Assembly (NCBI GenBank): GCA_965153355.1
Contig: OZ231126.1
Span: 102,920,001 to 102,984,000, forward strand
DNA length: 64,000 nucleotides
Direction of reading: 5' to 3'
Source of the DNA: Flaccisagitta enflata
Taxonomy: Eukaryota; Chaetognatha; Sagittoidea; Aphragmophora
Positions 11,897 through 23,142 of the stretch are shown here, piece after piece. The notes under the pieces were generated by a model, which was given only the letters and a program-made list of their open reading frames with translations, had not been told where the DNA came from and made no database searches. Made by a program: the position numbers and the translations under genes. Each line of letters begins with the position of its first letter. The first letter of the stretch is position 1.

Positions 11897-12554
11897 ATTT
11901 TACATATGAAAACTCGCCAGTACTGAGAAGTGGAACCGCATTGCCAAGCAGAAACACGCTGTTGTATCGAATATGTAGAGGTGGAAATATTGAAAAAGTG
12001 GAAACTGATTCATTGAGATTTTTCAAAAAAGTTCTAGGGCCAAACAGCTTGCAATACAACGCACTTTTTTACCAGCCTGAAAATAAGCATATGATAATAT
12101 GAGTGTATACGCTCATTTATCATCTAGCGTAGATTCCTACCACCTGTACGTCAATAACAGATGCAGATTATCTTGGATACTCAAGTGTTTCTTGAAGATC
12201 ACTATCCCAAATTATCAATCAATGACATAAAGATTTTACATTTTTTTTGTCGACATTGCAACATTTTCTCGTCTTGTTATTCACAAGCAACTGTGCCCAA
12301 TACTCCAAATTAAAGAGGACCTCGAAGAATATCTCATGTTCAAAGACGAGAGAGGTATTTCAAAAAGAACTGAAAACAAATGGCTAAGTGAATCATCTTC
12401 ACTTAGACCAATTGATGAACGCCCTAATTCAGGATTTGGAGACAACAATATAAACTTAGAAATCTTCAACAAAATCAACTTTGAAACCGCCTACAGAACC
12501 CCTCAAGATGGCGGACCAGTAACACTGATACACAGAGAAACATTACAGATGTAA
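11821..12554 (+). CDS. Unresolved coding region between integrase and penton (element A)
   Basis: Three overlapping open stretches lie here: one to 12102 in a frame different from the integrase tail, one at 12099-12220 beginning MSVYAHLSSSVDSYHLYV, and one at 12231-12554. The LSSSVDSYHLYVNN stretch resembles the N-terminal region of Polinton penton proteins, so part of this may be the 5' end of the penton gene with introns or frame changes that I could not resolve. No domain could be named with confidence. Confidence 0.35.
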
Positions 12555-12571
12555 GATGGTTAAATGACATC

Positions 12572-13318
12572 ATGGTTCTAGACACAGAAGACGAGGACAG
12601 CGCCAATTTGCCATTGACCCCTTTGGCGAAGAAAACTCTGATGGATATCATTACAGCAAACAAAAACCTCATCTTGCTAGCAAGTAAAACGCATGCCATA
12701 CTAGACACACTTGAAAAGCATATCAAAAAGACAACAGGAACCAAAGCACAAGATGATCTAATCAGACTCAAGTTTAATGAGCATACCAAAAAAGTGAAGT
12801 TTACAATAGATCCACAACCCTTTTTTAACGAGCTTGGAGTTTCCCTCACAGTCAAATTACCAAAACATTGCTCTCAAATCCTTGGAGCTAGTGGAAAAAA
12901 TGCTGAAGTACGAATCACAGCATGTTATGACAGACATAACACTATGCTTACAGTCCTCATACACAACAATCTGCAACATTCATCTCAAATGCTTGCCTTT
13001 CCAGTGCGACCAATTCCACGTGTGATATATTTAGTTAGTGATCTATGTCAAAATCTCAAGAGAGATTTTTGGTTACGAGATTCAAAATACAAAAATTGCC
13101 ACCTTCTTTCATGTGTTTCACTAGACAATTCATGTATCGAATCTGGGTTCATTCATGTTGTAAATCCCGATGCCGACAATCATCGTCTTAGTAACTCGAA
13201 ATTGCTACTGAATCAATTTCACGTGCATCTCATTGACAATCAATTCCGGAAAATTCTTTTTCAGCAAAAAACATATGTTTCCCTTCAAATCGTTATTTCG
13301 CCCTATGTTAGCCCGTAA
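12572..13318 (+). CDS. Penton-like minor capsid protein (element A)
   Basis: This is predicted to be the single-jelly-roll vertex protein of the virion. The start at 12572 is the first ATG in the clearly open part; the frame is open from about 12530, so a 5' exon is likely. Features shared with Polinton pentons are an N-terminal helix region, a strand-rich middle (KVKFTIDPQPFF, then LTVKLPKHCSQILG, where members usually carry an LG at the end of a strand), a central RVIYLVSDLC, and a C-terminal strand set with FHVHLIDNQFRKILF and VSLQIVIS. The length of 248 residues is short for the family. It sits between integrase and capsid genes, as in element B. The frame is intact. Confidence 0.6.
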   Translation: MVLDTEDEDSANLPLTPLAKKTLMDIITANKNLILLASKTHAILDTLEKHIKKTTGTKAQDDLIRLKFNEHTKKVKFTIDPQPFFNELGVSLTVKLPKHCSQILGASGKNAEVRITACYDRHNTMLTVLIHNNLQHSSQMLAFPVRPIPRVIYLVSDLCQNLKRDFWLRDSKYKNCHLLSCVSLDNSCIESGFIHVVNPDADNHRLSNSKLLLNQFHVHLIDNQFRKILFQQKTYVSLQIVISPYVSP

Positions 13319-13374
13319 AAACGCAAAAATTACGTCTATTGTTTGTTTTGACCTAATCTATAATTTTACTTTAG

Positions 13375-13647
13375 ATGTCTGGTTTTGTAACTAAAACTGT
13401 AGAGCCACAATACGTAGACCAAAGTGTTTATTATTGTTTTGACAGCAAAAACAATCAAAATCAAAAACCCTCAAACAAAAGACCAGTCAAACCAACAAAT
13501 GAAAATCAAGAAACAGAAACAAAAACAAAACAACCAAAAAAGGAAACAAAACAAGCCCGAATCACAAAAACAAAAAAAGCCACAACTTCATTAAAAAAAA
13601 CACCAAAGACAAAAAAGAAAAACATCACAGAAAGCTCTTTCATTTAA
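13375..13647 (+). CDS. Small Lys-rich protein at the pVI/pX position (element A)
   Basis: A 90-residue protein starts MSGFVTKTVEPQYVD and then becomes very rich in Lys, Thr and Gln (KKETKQARITKTKKATTS). In element B the same slot between penton and MCP holds a Gly-rich plus basic protein of the membrane-active/core type. The basic tail fits a DNA-condensing or core role, but no GIGGIF-like segment is visible here, so homology is inferred from position and composition only. Confidence 0.5.
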   Translation: MSGFVTKTVEPQYVDQSVYYCFDSKNNQNQKPSNKRPVKPTNENQETETKTKQPKKETKQARITKTKKATTSLKKTPKTKKKNITESSFI

Positions 13648-13649
13648 AA

Positions 13650-13863
13650 AACAAGGCCTGGACACACGGCTACCACAGTCGCGTGCAGGCGGGCAGAGGC
13701 TGTATTTGTGGTCACTTCATCAATTTGAGCATGAGCAGTGAAACCATAGACCGCGAAAAAAAACCAAAAAAGTAAAGTGTGACAAACGGACGGACGGACG
13801 GACGGACAGACAGACGGACAAATTAACAACGCAAGGTGCAGAGTCGCGTAGCACGCGACTAAA
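13650..13863 (+). repeat. Hairpin-ended dispersed repeat, copy 2 (full-looking)
   Basis: It begins aacaaggcctggacacacgg, contains cagtcgcg, then aaagtaaagtgtgaca, ggacggacggac and ends GTCGCGTAGCACGCGACTAAAA. The inverted pair cagtcgcg and cgcgactaaaa brackets the unit. It lies between the Lys-rich gene and the MCP start, separating the capsid gene from its upstream neighbour. Confidence 0.6.
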
Positions 13864-13884
13864 AACACAAAAAAGACACATACA

Positions 13885-16800
13885 ATGACTTCTGTACAAA
13901 CGGATGCAAAACCACCAACTTTCTACCAATCGGCGACTGCTCTAGACCCTACAGTTGCCAGTCTATTGGCCAAAAATGACCTCCTGGTACAGTCAGGCGT
14001 AAAATACTCTGAATATGTCAAGTTACGCCCGGGAGACGGCATTGAACTTACTCAGAATAGCCAATTGCTCAACTTCATTCATCACGATCACGTGACTTAT
14101 CTGAATACCAGGCAAATTTTTTTACATTTAACTTACAAAGCAGTAAAAGGCGACAATGAAGAGGCACTCACTCAAACTGACTACGTCAGTATAAATTCCC
14201 CGGCCAATCATAGTCTTCTTGAAAAAGTTGTCCTGAACGTTGGTAAATCAAAAGAACAAATGAACGCAGGGTCAAATTATCGTTACAGACGGGTGGGCAC
14301 AAAACATTTAACCCATTTTTAACTTGTACTGACAAATGAACATATTGACTAGCGGACCAACGGACAAATAGACAAAGCCTCTTATAGAGTTGCGTGTCCG
14401 CAATTCAAAAAAAGAAAAAAAAGAAATATAAAAAAATGAGGACAGACCAACAAACCAGCGGACCAATGGGACTGACAGACCAATAGATGGACAAGGCCTC
14501 TTATAAAGTTGCGTGTCAGCAAACTAAAAAACAAAACCAACAGACAAACAAAACATAAATACATTTCCTTATCTATCAGGAAGTTGTCTGATAAATCGTG
14601 ACAACGGCGTGTACGCGCTCAAGAGTAGGCATCATTACCTCACAAGATTTTCAAACAAGGCCAGAAATACGTTCCTGAAACAATTCGAAGGATCAGGTAA
14701 ACAAGGTGTAAAGCTGCATAGCCTTAATGATGTAATAAGCCTGAGGCTTATCAGATGGTGGCTAGCGAGGTCGAGTGGATTTACCTAATCTGTCTAACTG
14801 ACATACAGACTAGCATTTCAGAGTGAATAAGAGAACGCAAGTTTGGAAATAATATGAGAGCGATGTTAACCGTTTCACATCCTATACACGAGTGAATAAT
14901 CGTAAGAGCCGATGCCTCCCCTCCCCGAAGGAATACGTGCTATAAGTGAATTTATGGCGCTCTAACCAATCAAGAGCCTAGAAGTGGGACATTGCATAAA
15001 AGTGATCAAAGGTTTACAATATTGCCCTGTATAGTAACACGACCCTCCGGTCAGGCATCCCATCCGTCCGTCTCTAGGTCGGGTCCGTTAGTCCTATTAC
15101 CACACGCCCCCCATTTAAACACGGTTTTGCCCTCAAAGACCGGGCTACATTTCATAAACACCGCTAGCTAACATTTGATTTACTGCCGCACGTGTATAAT
15201 AGCAACCGCTGGCCTGGCTCGGCCGTATTACAAGGGGACTACAACATTAAGCAAAATAACGGCCATTGGCCAGATAACCGATAAGATTGGTAATACGGCG
15301 TGATAATAGATAACACCACCTTCACCTAGATTCGAACCCGCGCCTCAAACACCATGAGACACAAATTTTACCAGTATACTGAACCAATTTTCCGCGTCCA
15401 GAAAATTGCCACGCCTAAGCCGGCGCTGAGCTAATTTGCATATTGTGGTCGACCATGTTTTAGAGTAACTTATAATTCTCTCTTGAGTTTTATGGAACTT
15501 GAGGTGTGTCGTTCGACATGTCAAAGTTGTCGAACCTTCCAGGCCGTCGAATGACTCGACTCGGCCTTCCGTCCGTAGGACGTGGTTCTTGAACCCTTTT
15601 TAGTTGGTTGTAGTGAACGATACGTTTATCGGGCTTCTCCGCATTGATCTCCTCAATGCGATAATTAACGTCACTAAGGCGTTCTTTTACCTTATATACG
15701 CAATTGCGAAATTTGGGGCGAAAAGATTTGTCGATTTCGCTCGTACGGTGTTCTTCGTACCTAACGGTATCGCCAACGCTAATTTCCGGTCCGGCGACCA
15801 ACCGGTCGTAGTTACGCTTTTGACGGCGTAGACTGGACCCCGTCGCTTCCATTACCTTAGCGTAGATCTTCCGTTGAGTGTCGCGCAAACCGCGGACCGA
15901 CACGTCAACGCTTTTTCCCTCAGGCAGGTTGCCGACCGCGATGTCGACAGGCAACAACATTTCCTGCGCTGAGCTATGTTTGATTAGGTATGGCGTCTGT
16001 CCCGTGCTCGAGTTCACGACAGTGTTGATCGCCATAGCCACCTTCGGTGCCGCAAGGTCCCAGTCGAGGGAGTCCTCGGCACTCAAAATTGCCGCGATAA
16101 TGGCTATGCTGGCTTTAACACGATTTTCGGCCTCGCCGTTGGCCATTTGGTGGTGCGACACGGTGCATGTCTGTTCAATTTCCAGGAGGTCGACGACCTC
16201 CTTCGCCAGCTTGCCCGTCAGCGACGTTCCTCTGTCTGAATGAAGAGCCAGGGGTGTGCCGTGTTGGCAGACCCACTGTCGGTAGAATTCCTGAAACACC
16301 GTCGACGCTTTAATGTCGCGAAGGGGAATGATCTCCGTCCAGCGACTAAAGCCGTCGACGATGACGAGGTAGAACTCGTTACCCCGTCGAGTGACGCCTA
16401 ATGGTCCCTTGACGTCCCAGAACACTCTCTGGTTGAAAAACGATAGAGGGTGCTGCTGTAATGGTGCCCTTACGCGGTTGGGCTTCACGATTTGGCATAC
16501 CGAGCATGTTTCGATGTACCGGCGAATGTCGAGGGACATCGAATGCCAATAATACTTCGTGCGAATTGTCGCGTTGGTTCGCGAGATTCCCGGGTGTCCG
16601 AGATCATCGTGGAAACCGCTCATCAACCGAGCTTTCCACTCTTCCGGCACCACTTTCAACAAACGGTCTTCCCCACCGTGTTCGTCGGTCCAAACACGGT
16701 GCACAATTCCATCTTTGATCCGAAACTGTTCAAACCCGGACCAATAGGATTTCAACGTCCTGCTGAAGCCTGAGGTATCTTTCGACGGCGGTCGCGCGTT

Positions 16801-19800
16801 CGCTCTCAGCCATTTCTTCAACTGTCGGACGTCGTCATCACCATTCTGGGCTCTCGACCAGTCTCGAGGGCCGGCGGGCTCTTCCGCCGTTGCGTCCGCG
16901 GCGGGTGCCGCGTTCTTGTTTGACGATCGAGTCGTCACCGGTGCCAAAGTCTCGTTTTTGTCTATCCGAGAGAAACTTGTCTCTTTCCAGTCGACTCGCG
17001 ACAGACAGTCGGCCACGATATTTCTTTTTCCAACAACGTACTGTATCTTGAAGTCGCCATAATCGGCGAGGGCTTCAAGGGCACGCGCTGTACGGTGAGT
17101 TAGATCGCGGTAGCTGGATAGATAACACAGAGCCTTGTTATCGGTTTGGACGGTAAACTTGGCACCTAGCAAATAGTGACGGCACGAGAGGATACCTTCG
17201 CTCATGGCGAGAAATTCTCCCCTCGTGGAACCGTACTTACGCTCCGACCGAGTGAGTCCCCGACTCCCATAGAGGATAGGGTGCAGTTTTCCATCTGGTT
17301 GTTGCTGTTGGAGGATCCACGCGATGGATTTCCGACTCCAGTCGGTCGAGATCACGAATTCTTTTTCGAAGTCTGGCAGGGCCATCACCGGCTCGCTGCA
17401 CAAGGTGCGTTTCAGCGTGTCGAACGCTTGTTGATGAGTGCGTCCCCACTCCCACTTAGCATCATTATGCGTAAGTTGGTTCAGGGGATAGGCGATTTGT
17501 GCAAAATCTCGCACAAATCGCCTGTAAAAATTACAGAATGCCAAAAAGGAAACTAGTTCCTTGGCATTCTCCGGTACCGGCCACATTTCGACCGCCTTGG
17601 TCTTCATTGGGTCAGGCCGTACACCCGCCTCGGACACGACATGCCCGAGAACTTCGACTTCTCGCACGAACAGGTGGCATTTGTCACTCCGGGCTTTTAG
17701 CCCTGCGAGTTCAAGTCTCTCAAGGACTTTCTCCAAGTCCTCCACGTGTTGCTCGAAAGTCTTCGAGTAGACGATGATGTCGTCAAGGTACGACAAGGCT
17801 GACTTGTAACTAAGTCCAGCCAAAACTGTTTCCATTAATTGGGAAAAGCAGGCCCCGGCGTTCGCCAGTCCGAAGGGCATGACACGCCATTGGAACTGAC
17901 GACCGCCAGGCACGCAAAACGCAGTGAGAGGTCGAGACGCCGGGGCCACCGGGATTTGGTGGTAACCCGAGATTAGGTCGATCGACGAGAACCAACTCGC
18001 GCCGTTCATCGATTCGATGACCTCCCCGATCTTGGGGATCAACCGTGACCATTTAACGGTATGTTGGTTCAGTTTCCGGAAGTCAATCGAAAAACGTCGG
18101 TCAGGCACTAATTCGCGCGTGACGGGGTCTTTTTTGGCGCTCAGGACCGGAAAGGCCCTGAACGCCGATTGAGCGTGCTCAATCAGACCCTTATCGAGGA
18201 GATCTTGGACATTTTTGTCGATGATGTCCTTCTTATGTCGAGGATAATTGCGTTGAGGGTCAGCTTGCGGTCCCGGGCAGTCGGGTTTCAACTCGATGTG
18301 AAATTCCTGCCACGTGGTATGACCGATGTCATGGTCGCCGCGGCTGAACGCCTTGTACCGCCGTTTGAGCATTTCCTGGACCTGCACTTTACGCGCGGGT
18401 GTCCAGCCCGGACCACGGTCCTTTTCCAGCTCGATACGGTCGATGGGGTGGTCATCCGGAGAGGTATCTTCCGAAGAACCCATAACTCGCGGTTCTTCGT
18501 CCTCCGTGACCTCGGCCTCGAATAGATGGCCTATATGGGCTCCTCGAAAGATTTTAATCGGGACGGGGAACGGGTTCGATATCACCACCGAAACCCTTCC
18601 TTCCTCGTCCACACGCTGAGTTATCCTGGGACCCAACATCCCATAGCGGTCCTTCAGCTGTGTCGGTTCGAAAACGACATCGCCTTCCAGCCGTGGACCT
18701 CGAATTTTACCGAAGGTGAGAAAACCTTCGCCACCGCCCGAGGGCGGTACCACCACCGAGTGTTCCAAGAACACTTTGGTTGCCGCGTCGGTGTCGATGA
18801 CCGGCGCCAAACGCGTCGCGGGACGCAATGCATCGACCATATTCGAAAAATATGGGATGCTTTCGCCCGCGAAAGAAATGATTTGGTGAGTCGTTTCGAT
18901 GACGAAACCCCATCGGGCTTGTTCCGCAAAACCGAAGAACGCGAAATCGGCGAGTTCGGGGGTTACCTTGAACTCCACGCTCTTGGTCCTGCGCCCAATC
19001 GTAACGGGAAACGTGGTTGAACCGATAATGTTGATGCTTCCGTCGCCGACGCCGAACATTTGTCCTTCCTCGCTCACCACCGCCGCTCCTAGGCGGTAAG
19101 CGAGATCCTTCGATATCAAATTCCGCGGACAAAAGGTGTCCGCCGCGCACGGAAAACGAGCGCCGCTGGTCATGGCCGAAAACCATGGCCCGCGGAGTTC
19201 GGCCGCGGTGATCGCACCAACGGTTTCTACGGGGTTAACAGACTGTACATGGTTAGGGTTGACAGAACAATTCTTAAACAATGAATCAGTAGGTGGTGAA
19301 TCAGTAGGTGTTAAATCAGTAGACAAATTACACACAGAGTCAGTACTATTTACACAATTGGCGGAATTATCGACTGGTCTCCCTCCTGCGGACTGTCCCG
19401 GACAGACAGATGGACAGACGTTCTCATAAAGGTCGCTCTTGTCGACGGCCCTAAGAGTTTTTGCTTCAAATAGACGTTCGACGAGCTCCGTAGGACTGGT
19501 CCGCAGGTTGAAAGCAGTCTGGTGCGCGAATTTTGCTGGGTTGCGCTTTGTGGGCGGGGCCTCCTCTATTCCGCCGGAGTGGTGGCCCCCTCTTCTTTTG
19601 GTTTTTCGGGGCAATTCTTCCTGATGTGTCCAGGCTGGTTGCAGCGGTAGCAGTTACCAAAGTTTCGACCCGACCCGCCGCCGTTTCCTTGACGCGGCGG
19701 CCCTCCGCCGCTCCCGCCGCCTCCTCCGTTGCCGTATCTCCGGTTCCCGCGGCTGTCCTCATGTTCTTCGTAGTCGTTGCTTTGACGTCCTCCTCCGTTG

Positions 19801-21811
19801 CCGCCGTTGTTGTGGCGATTGCCTCCACCGCCGCGGCCTCCTCCTCTTCCTCCACGGTTGTAGGACTGGCCTCGTCCGCGGCCGCCCTTTCCTCTTTGGT
19901 TCTGATGATTGCCGCGGAAGGCGGCTACCCTCTCTTCGATCCGTTTGTCTTCTTCCTCCTTTTGTCTTTGGATTTCTTGGAGGTTTCTGGCTCTCGCAAC
20001 GGCTTCCGGCAGCGTCGGCGGTAAAACCGCTGCCAATTTCTCGTTAATTCCCTGGCCTATATTCCTGATGAATATATTTAGGGCCATGTCATTTATTTGG
20101 GTCTCAGTGTAACCGCGAGGCACTAAAACGTTAGATGCCGCCTCGCTAATTCTAGCCGCAAATTCTTCTGCCCATTCGTTCACGTGGGGCGTCATGGAGT
20201 TCAACAGGGAAAAATCAACAGTCGTCCTGTTGTTCTCGACGAGATTGACTACGTGCTCTACCACCTCTGCCGACGTGCAGTTGGGGTGGGATCTATGGTA
20301 CTGTAGAGCATGGTTACGGTTACTACCATGCAAAGAACCCATAAATGCCATTTTGAGCGCGTTGTCATCCTGGTTGGAAGCATCGGCTTCGCCTTTGAAG
20401 ATAGCCGCGTGCGTTCGAATTGAGTCGCCCGCTTGATATTGCGGCCAGTTAGGTTTCCGTCTTATCGGAATGACCATGTCGCCGTGCACTGTCGAAAGGT
20501 GTTCTAACAACTTAACGGCATTGACGCCGCTGTCTGTTTCCATTTTGATTGACGCTGCATCAAACAATTCCTCGGAATCCAGCAGAACTTCTAACAATGC
20601 GGTTATTTTCGCCGGTTCTGGCTGTGTGCTAGCCTTGATGAATGTGAGTTCGACTTTGGCCCAATTTTTGAATTTCGTTCCGGGCTTCAACGATCTTAAT
20701 GTCATGCGGCCAGATATGACACGCCTCGACGCTCCCCCGCCCGCCGCACCGGCGCCGGGCCCGTCGACCTCGTCGTAATCTGGGGCGTCAACGCGGTCTT
20801 CCCCGTAATGTACGTCGTCGTACGACGCATGTCGGCGATTTAATGTACCGCGTAAGTCGTTATTTGGCACACGCATTGTGCCGTCCTCGCGTATTGGTAT
20901 CCACCCAGTGTCGCGAACGGGTGTGCGGTCGCGAGAGCGCGGGGCAGGTGGTGGAAGATCAAATCCCGATCTCCCTCCCCTTGGCGTTGAGCCACGCGAG
21001 CCGCGCGAGTGTGAGCGGTGTCGGTTGGGTACGGGGTGATCGACAAAATCGTGGCCAATTTGGCCCGCAAAACTGTTGTCCTGTCGCATAGTGCGGTTAT
21101 TTTCGTGACTGCTGTTATTGCGCGAGTGGTGAGGGACGTTGCGAATTTCGCTGTGCGGTCTGTCATTAGCCTGGCGGCTATTTCCAGACGAGACGGCACT
21201 GCGGTCTTGCGAAAGAATTTCGTTTTTCATGACTTCTTGCCTCAAAAGGTCAGTTTCCTTTCGAGTCTTGTTCATTTCTGAAAGCATATTATCCATTTGT
21301 CGCTTCATTTCCGCGGACATACTTTCCAGCTGGGCCTCATCTTTCGCCCGTTCCGCCTCGGCCCGTTCTCTGATCACGGCAGAGATATTGTGATTGTGTC
21401 TTATGAGGGCCTCTTCTGCTTCGTCTACCGTCATGTTCTCTTCTTGCACAAGGATTTGTATGGCAGGGGAATATTCCACGGTGCTGCTTGACCGTGACGA
21501 GTGCCCAGACTCTCTTTTAAAACGAGCATTCTCCTCCCTCTGCCTTTCCCTTTCTTCTTTTTCCTTTTCTCTTTCTTCCTTTTCTCGCCTTTTCCTTTCT
21601 TCTTCTTCCTTCTCCCGTTTTTGTTTTTCTTCTTCTTTTTCTTTTTCTTCTTCTTTGTCCTTCCCGTTCTCTCCGTTATCCCCTGCACCCTCGGCATTGT
21701 TTTCTATGTCTTCATGAACACTATTGCCGAGTTCCGGGTGCAAGGCCAACTGATCCGCGTCTGGATCAGCTGTTTCCTCTCTGATGTCACTCATCTTGGG
21801 GCTTTCGCGAT

Positions 21812-21855
<44 letters not shown>

Positions 21856-23043
21856 GTTTATGTGTTGGTTTTTGTTTATGTAAGGATTACAGTCAGCCTC
21901 CTCTCACAATACGATTCCAGGGCTTAGTTCCACCCTACCCACCTTTTTAAAAAAAAAAGAAAACAGCCGTAGGTTGACTATTGGTAAAAACGCCAATAGG
22001 TGCGCTGCCACCATGTAATAAGCCTGAGGCTTATCAGATGGTGGCTAGCGAGGTCGAGTGGATTTACCTAATCTGTCTAACTGACATACAGACTAGCATT
22101 TCAGAGTGAATAAGAGAACGCAAGTTTGGAAATAATATGAGAGCGATGTTAACCGTTTCACATCCTATACACGAGTGAATAATCGTAAGAGCCGATGCCT
22201 CCCCTCCCCGAAGGAATACGTGCTATAAGTGAATTTATGGCGCTCTAACCAATCAAGAGCCTAGAAGTGGGACATTGCATAAAAGTGATCAAAGGTTTAC
22301 AATATTGCCCTGTATAGTAACACGACCCTCCGGTCAGGCATCCCATCCGTCCGTCTCTAGGTCGGGTCCGTTAGTCCTATTACCACAATGAGAAACAACA
22401 CTCAATACAAAAGAATATATCTTTTTTAATTCTATTCCTCATTAATCAGACAACGACATCGATGACACTCTAACAAGTGACATTTCAACTTGTTTTAAAA
22501 CAAAACAAGTGAATGGCAATACAGTCTACGAAGCAAAAAACGCGCTCGGACGCACCTGTCAAAAATTGTTGAACAAAAAAGTTCAATCAACTTTCATGAC
22601 ACTCACAACGGTTCTCCAGGCTTTCCCGTCTCTTCTTCCGGCCAACATAGAACTTGGTATATATCTCAATAACAAAAAAAACTGAGCAACCAACAAACTG
22701 ACCAACAAAACCGCAGAACAAATTGTAAAATCACGTAGCAAGCAACTCAAAAAAAAACTAGAAAAAAAACAAACTCAATTTATGCATTTAGGGCTCGCGC
22801 TTACCTTCGCCGAGGATCCAAAGATTTTTATAACCAAAACTGGTTGTAAACCTCACCTTAAAGTATTGTCAGCTGATCTATACGGTCTATGCTGCATATT
22901 GGAACAATCATCATTGATCCAGATCCATCAAAAACTGTCATCCTCCTCGATGCAATTCTCATACAAAAGACAAAGCTGTAAACCTTTCAGCGTAGAACAA
23001 GGGTATGTTCAATCAATCAGTCTATCCTTATGCACCACCCCCA

Positions 23044-23142
<99 letters not shown>

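Larger units (their letters stand above)
14731..22387 (-). mobile_element. Ty3/gypsy LTR retrotransposon, complete, 7.66 kb
   Basis: Two 374-bp LTRs (14731-15104 and 22014-22387) begin TGTAATAAGCC and end TTACCACA, and no difference was found on reading them side by side. The 4-bp target duplication ATGA lies at 14727-14730 and 22388-22391. Gag and pol are encoded on the minus strand and both are open. The element is inserted in intron 2 of the element-A capsid gene. The pol order protease-RT-RNase H-integrase places it in Ty3/gypsy. Confidence 0.95.

Noticed and set aside
13650-14531. tRNA-derived SINE identity for the hairpin repeats
   Set aside because: No A-box/B-box pair or poly-A tail with target duplications could be seen; left as unclassified.
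15604-21950. Plus-strand open frames across the gypsy element, some over 100 codons
   Set aside because: Shadow frames opposite gag and pol in GC-rich sequence; no motifs.
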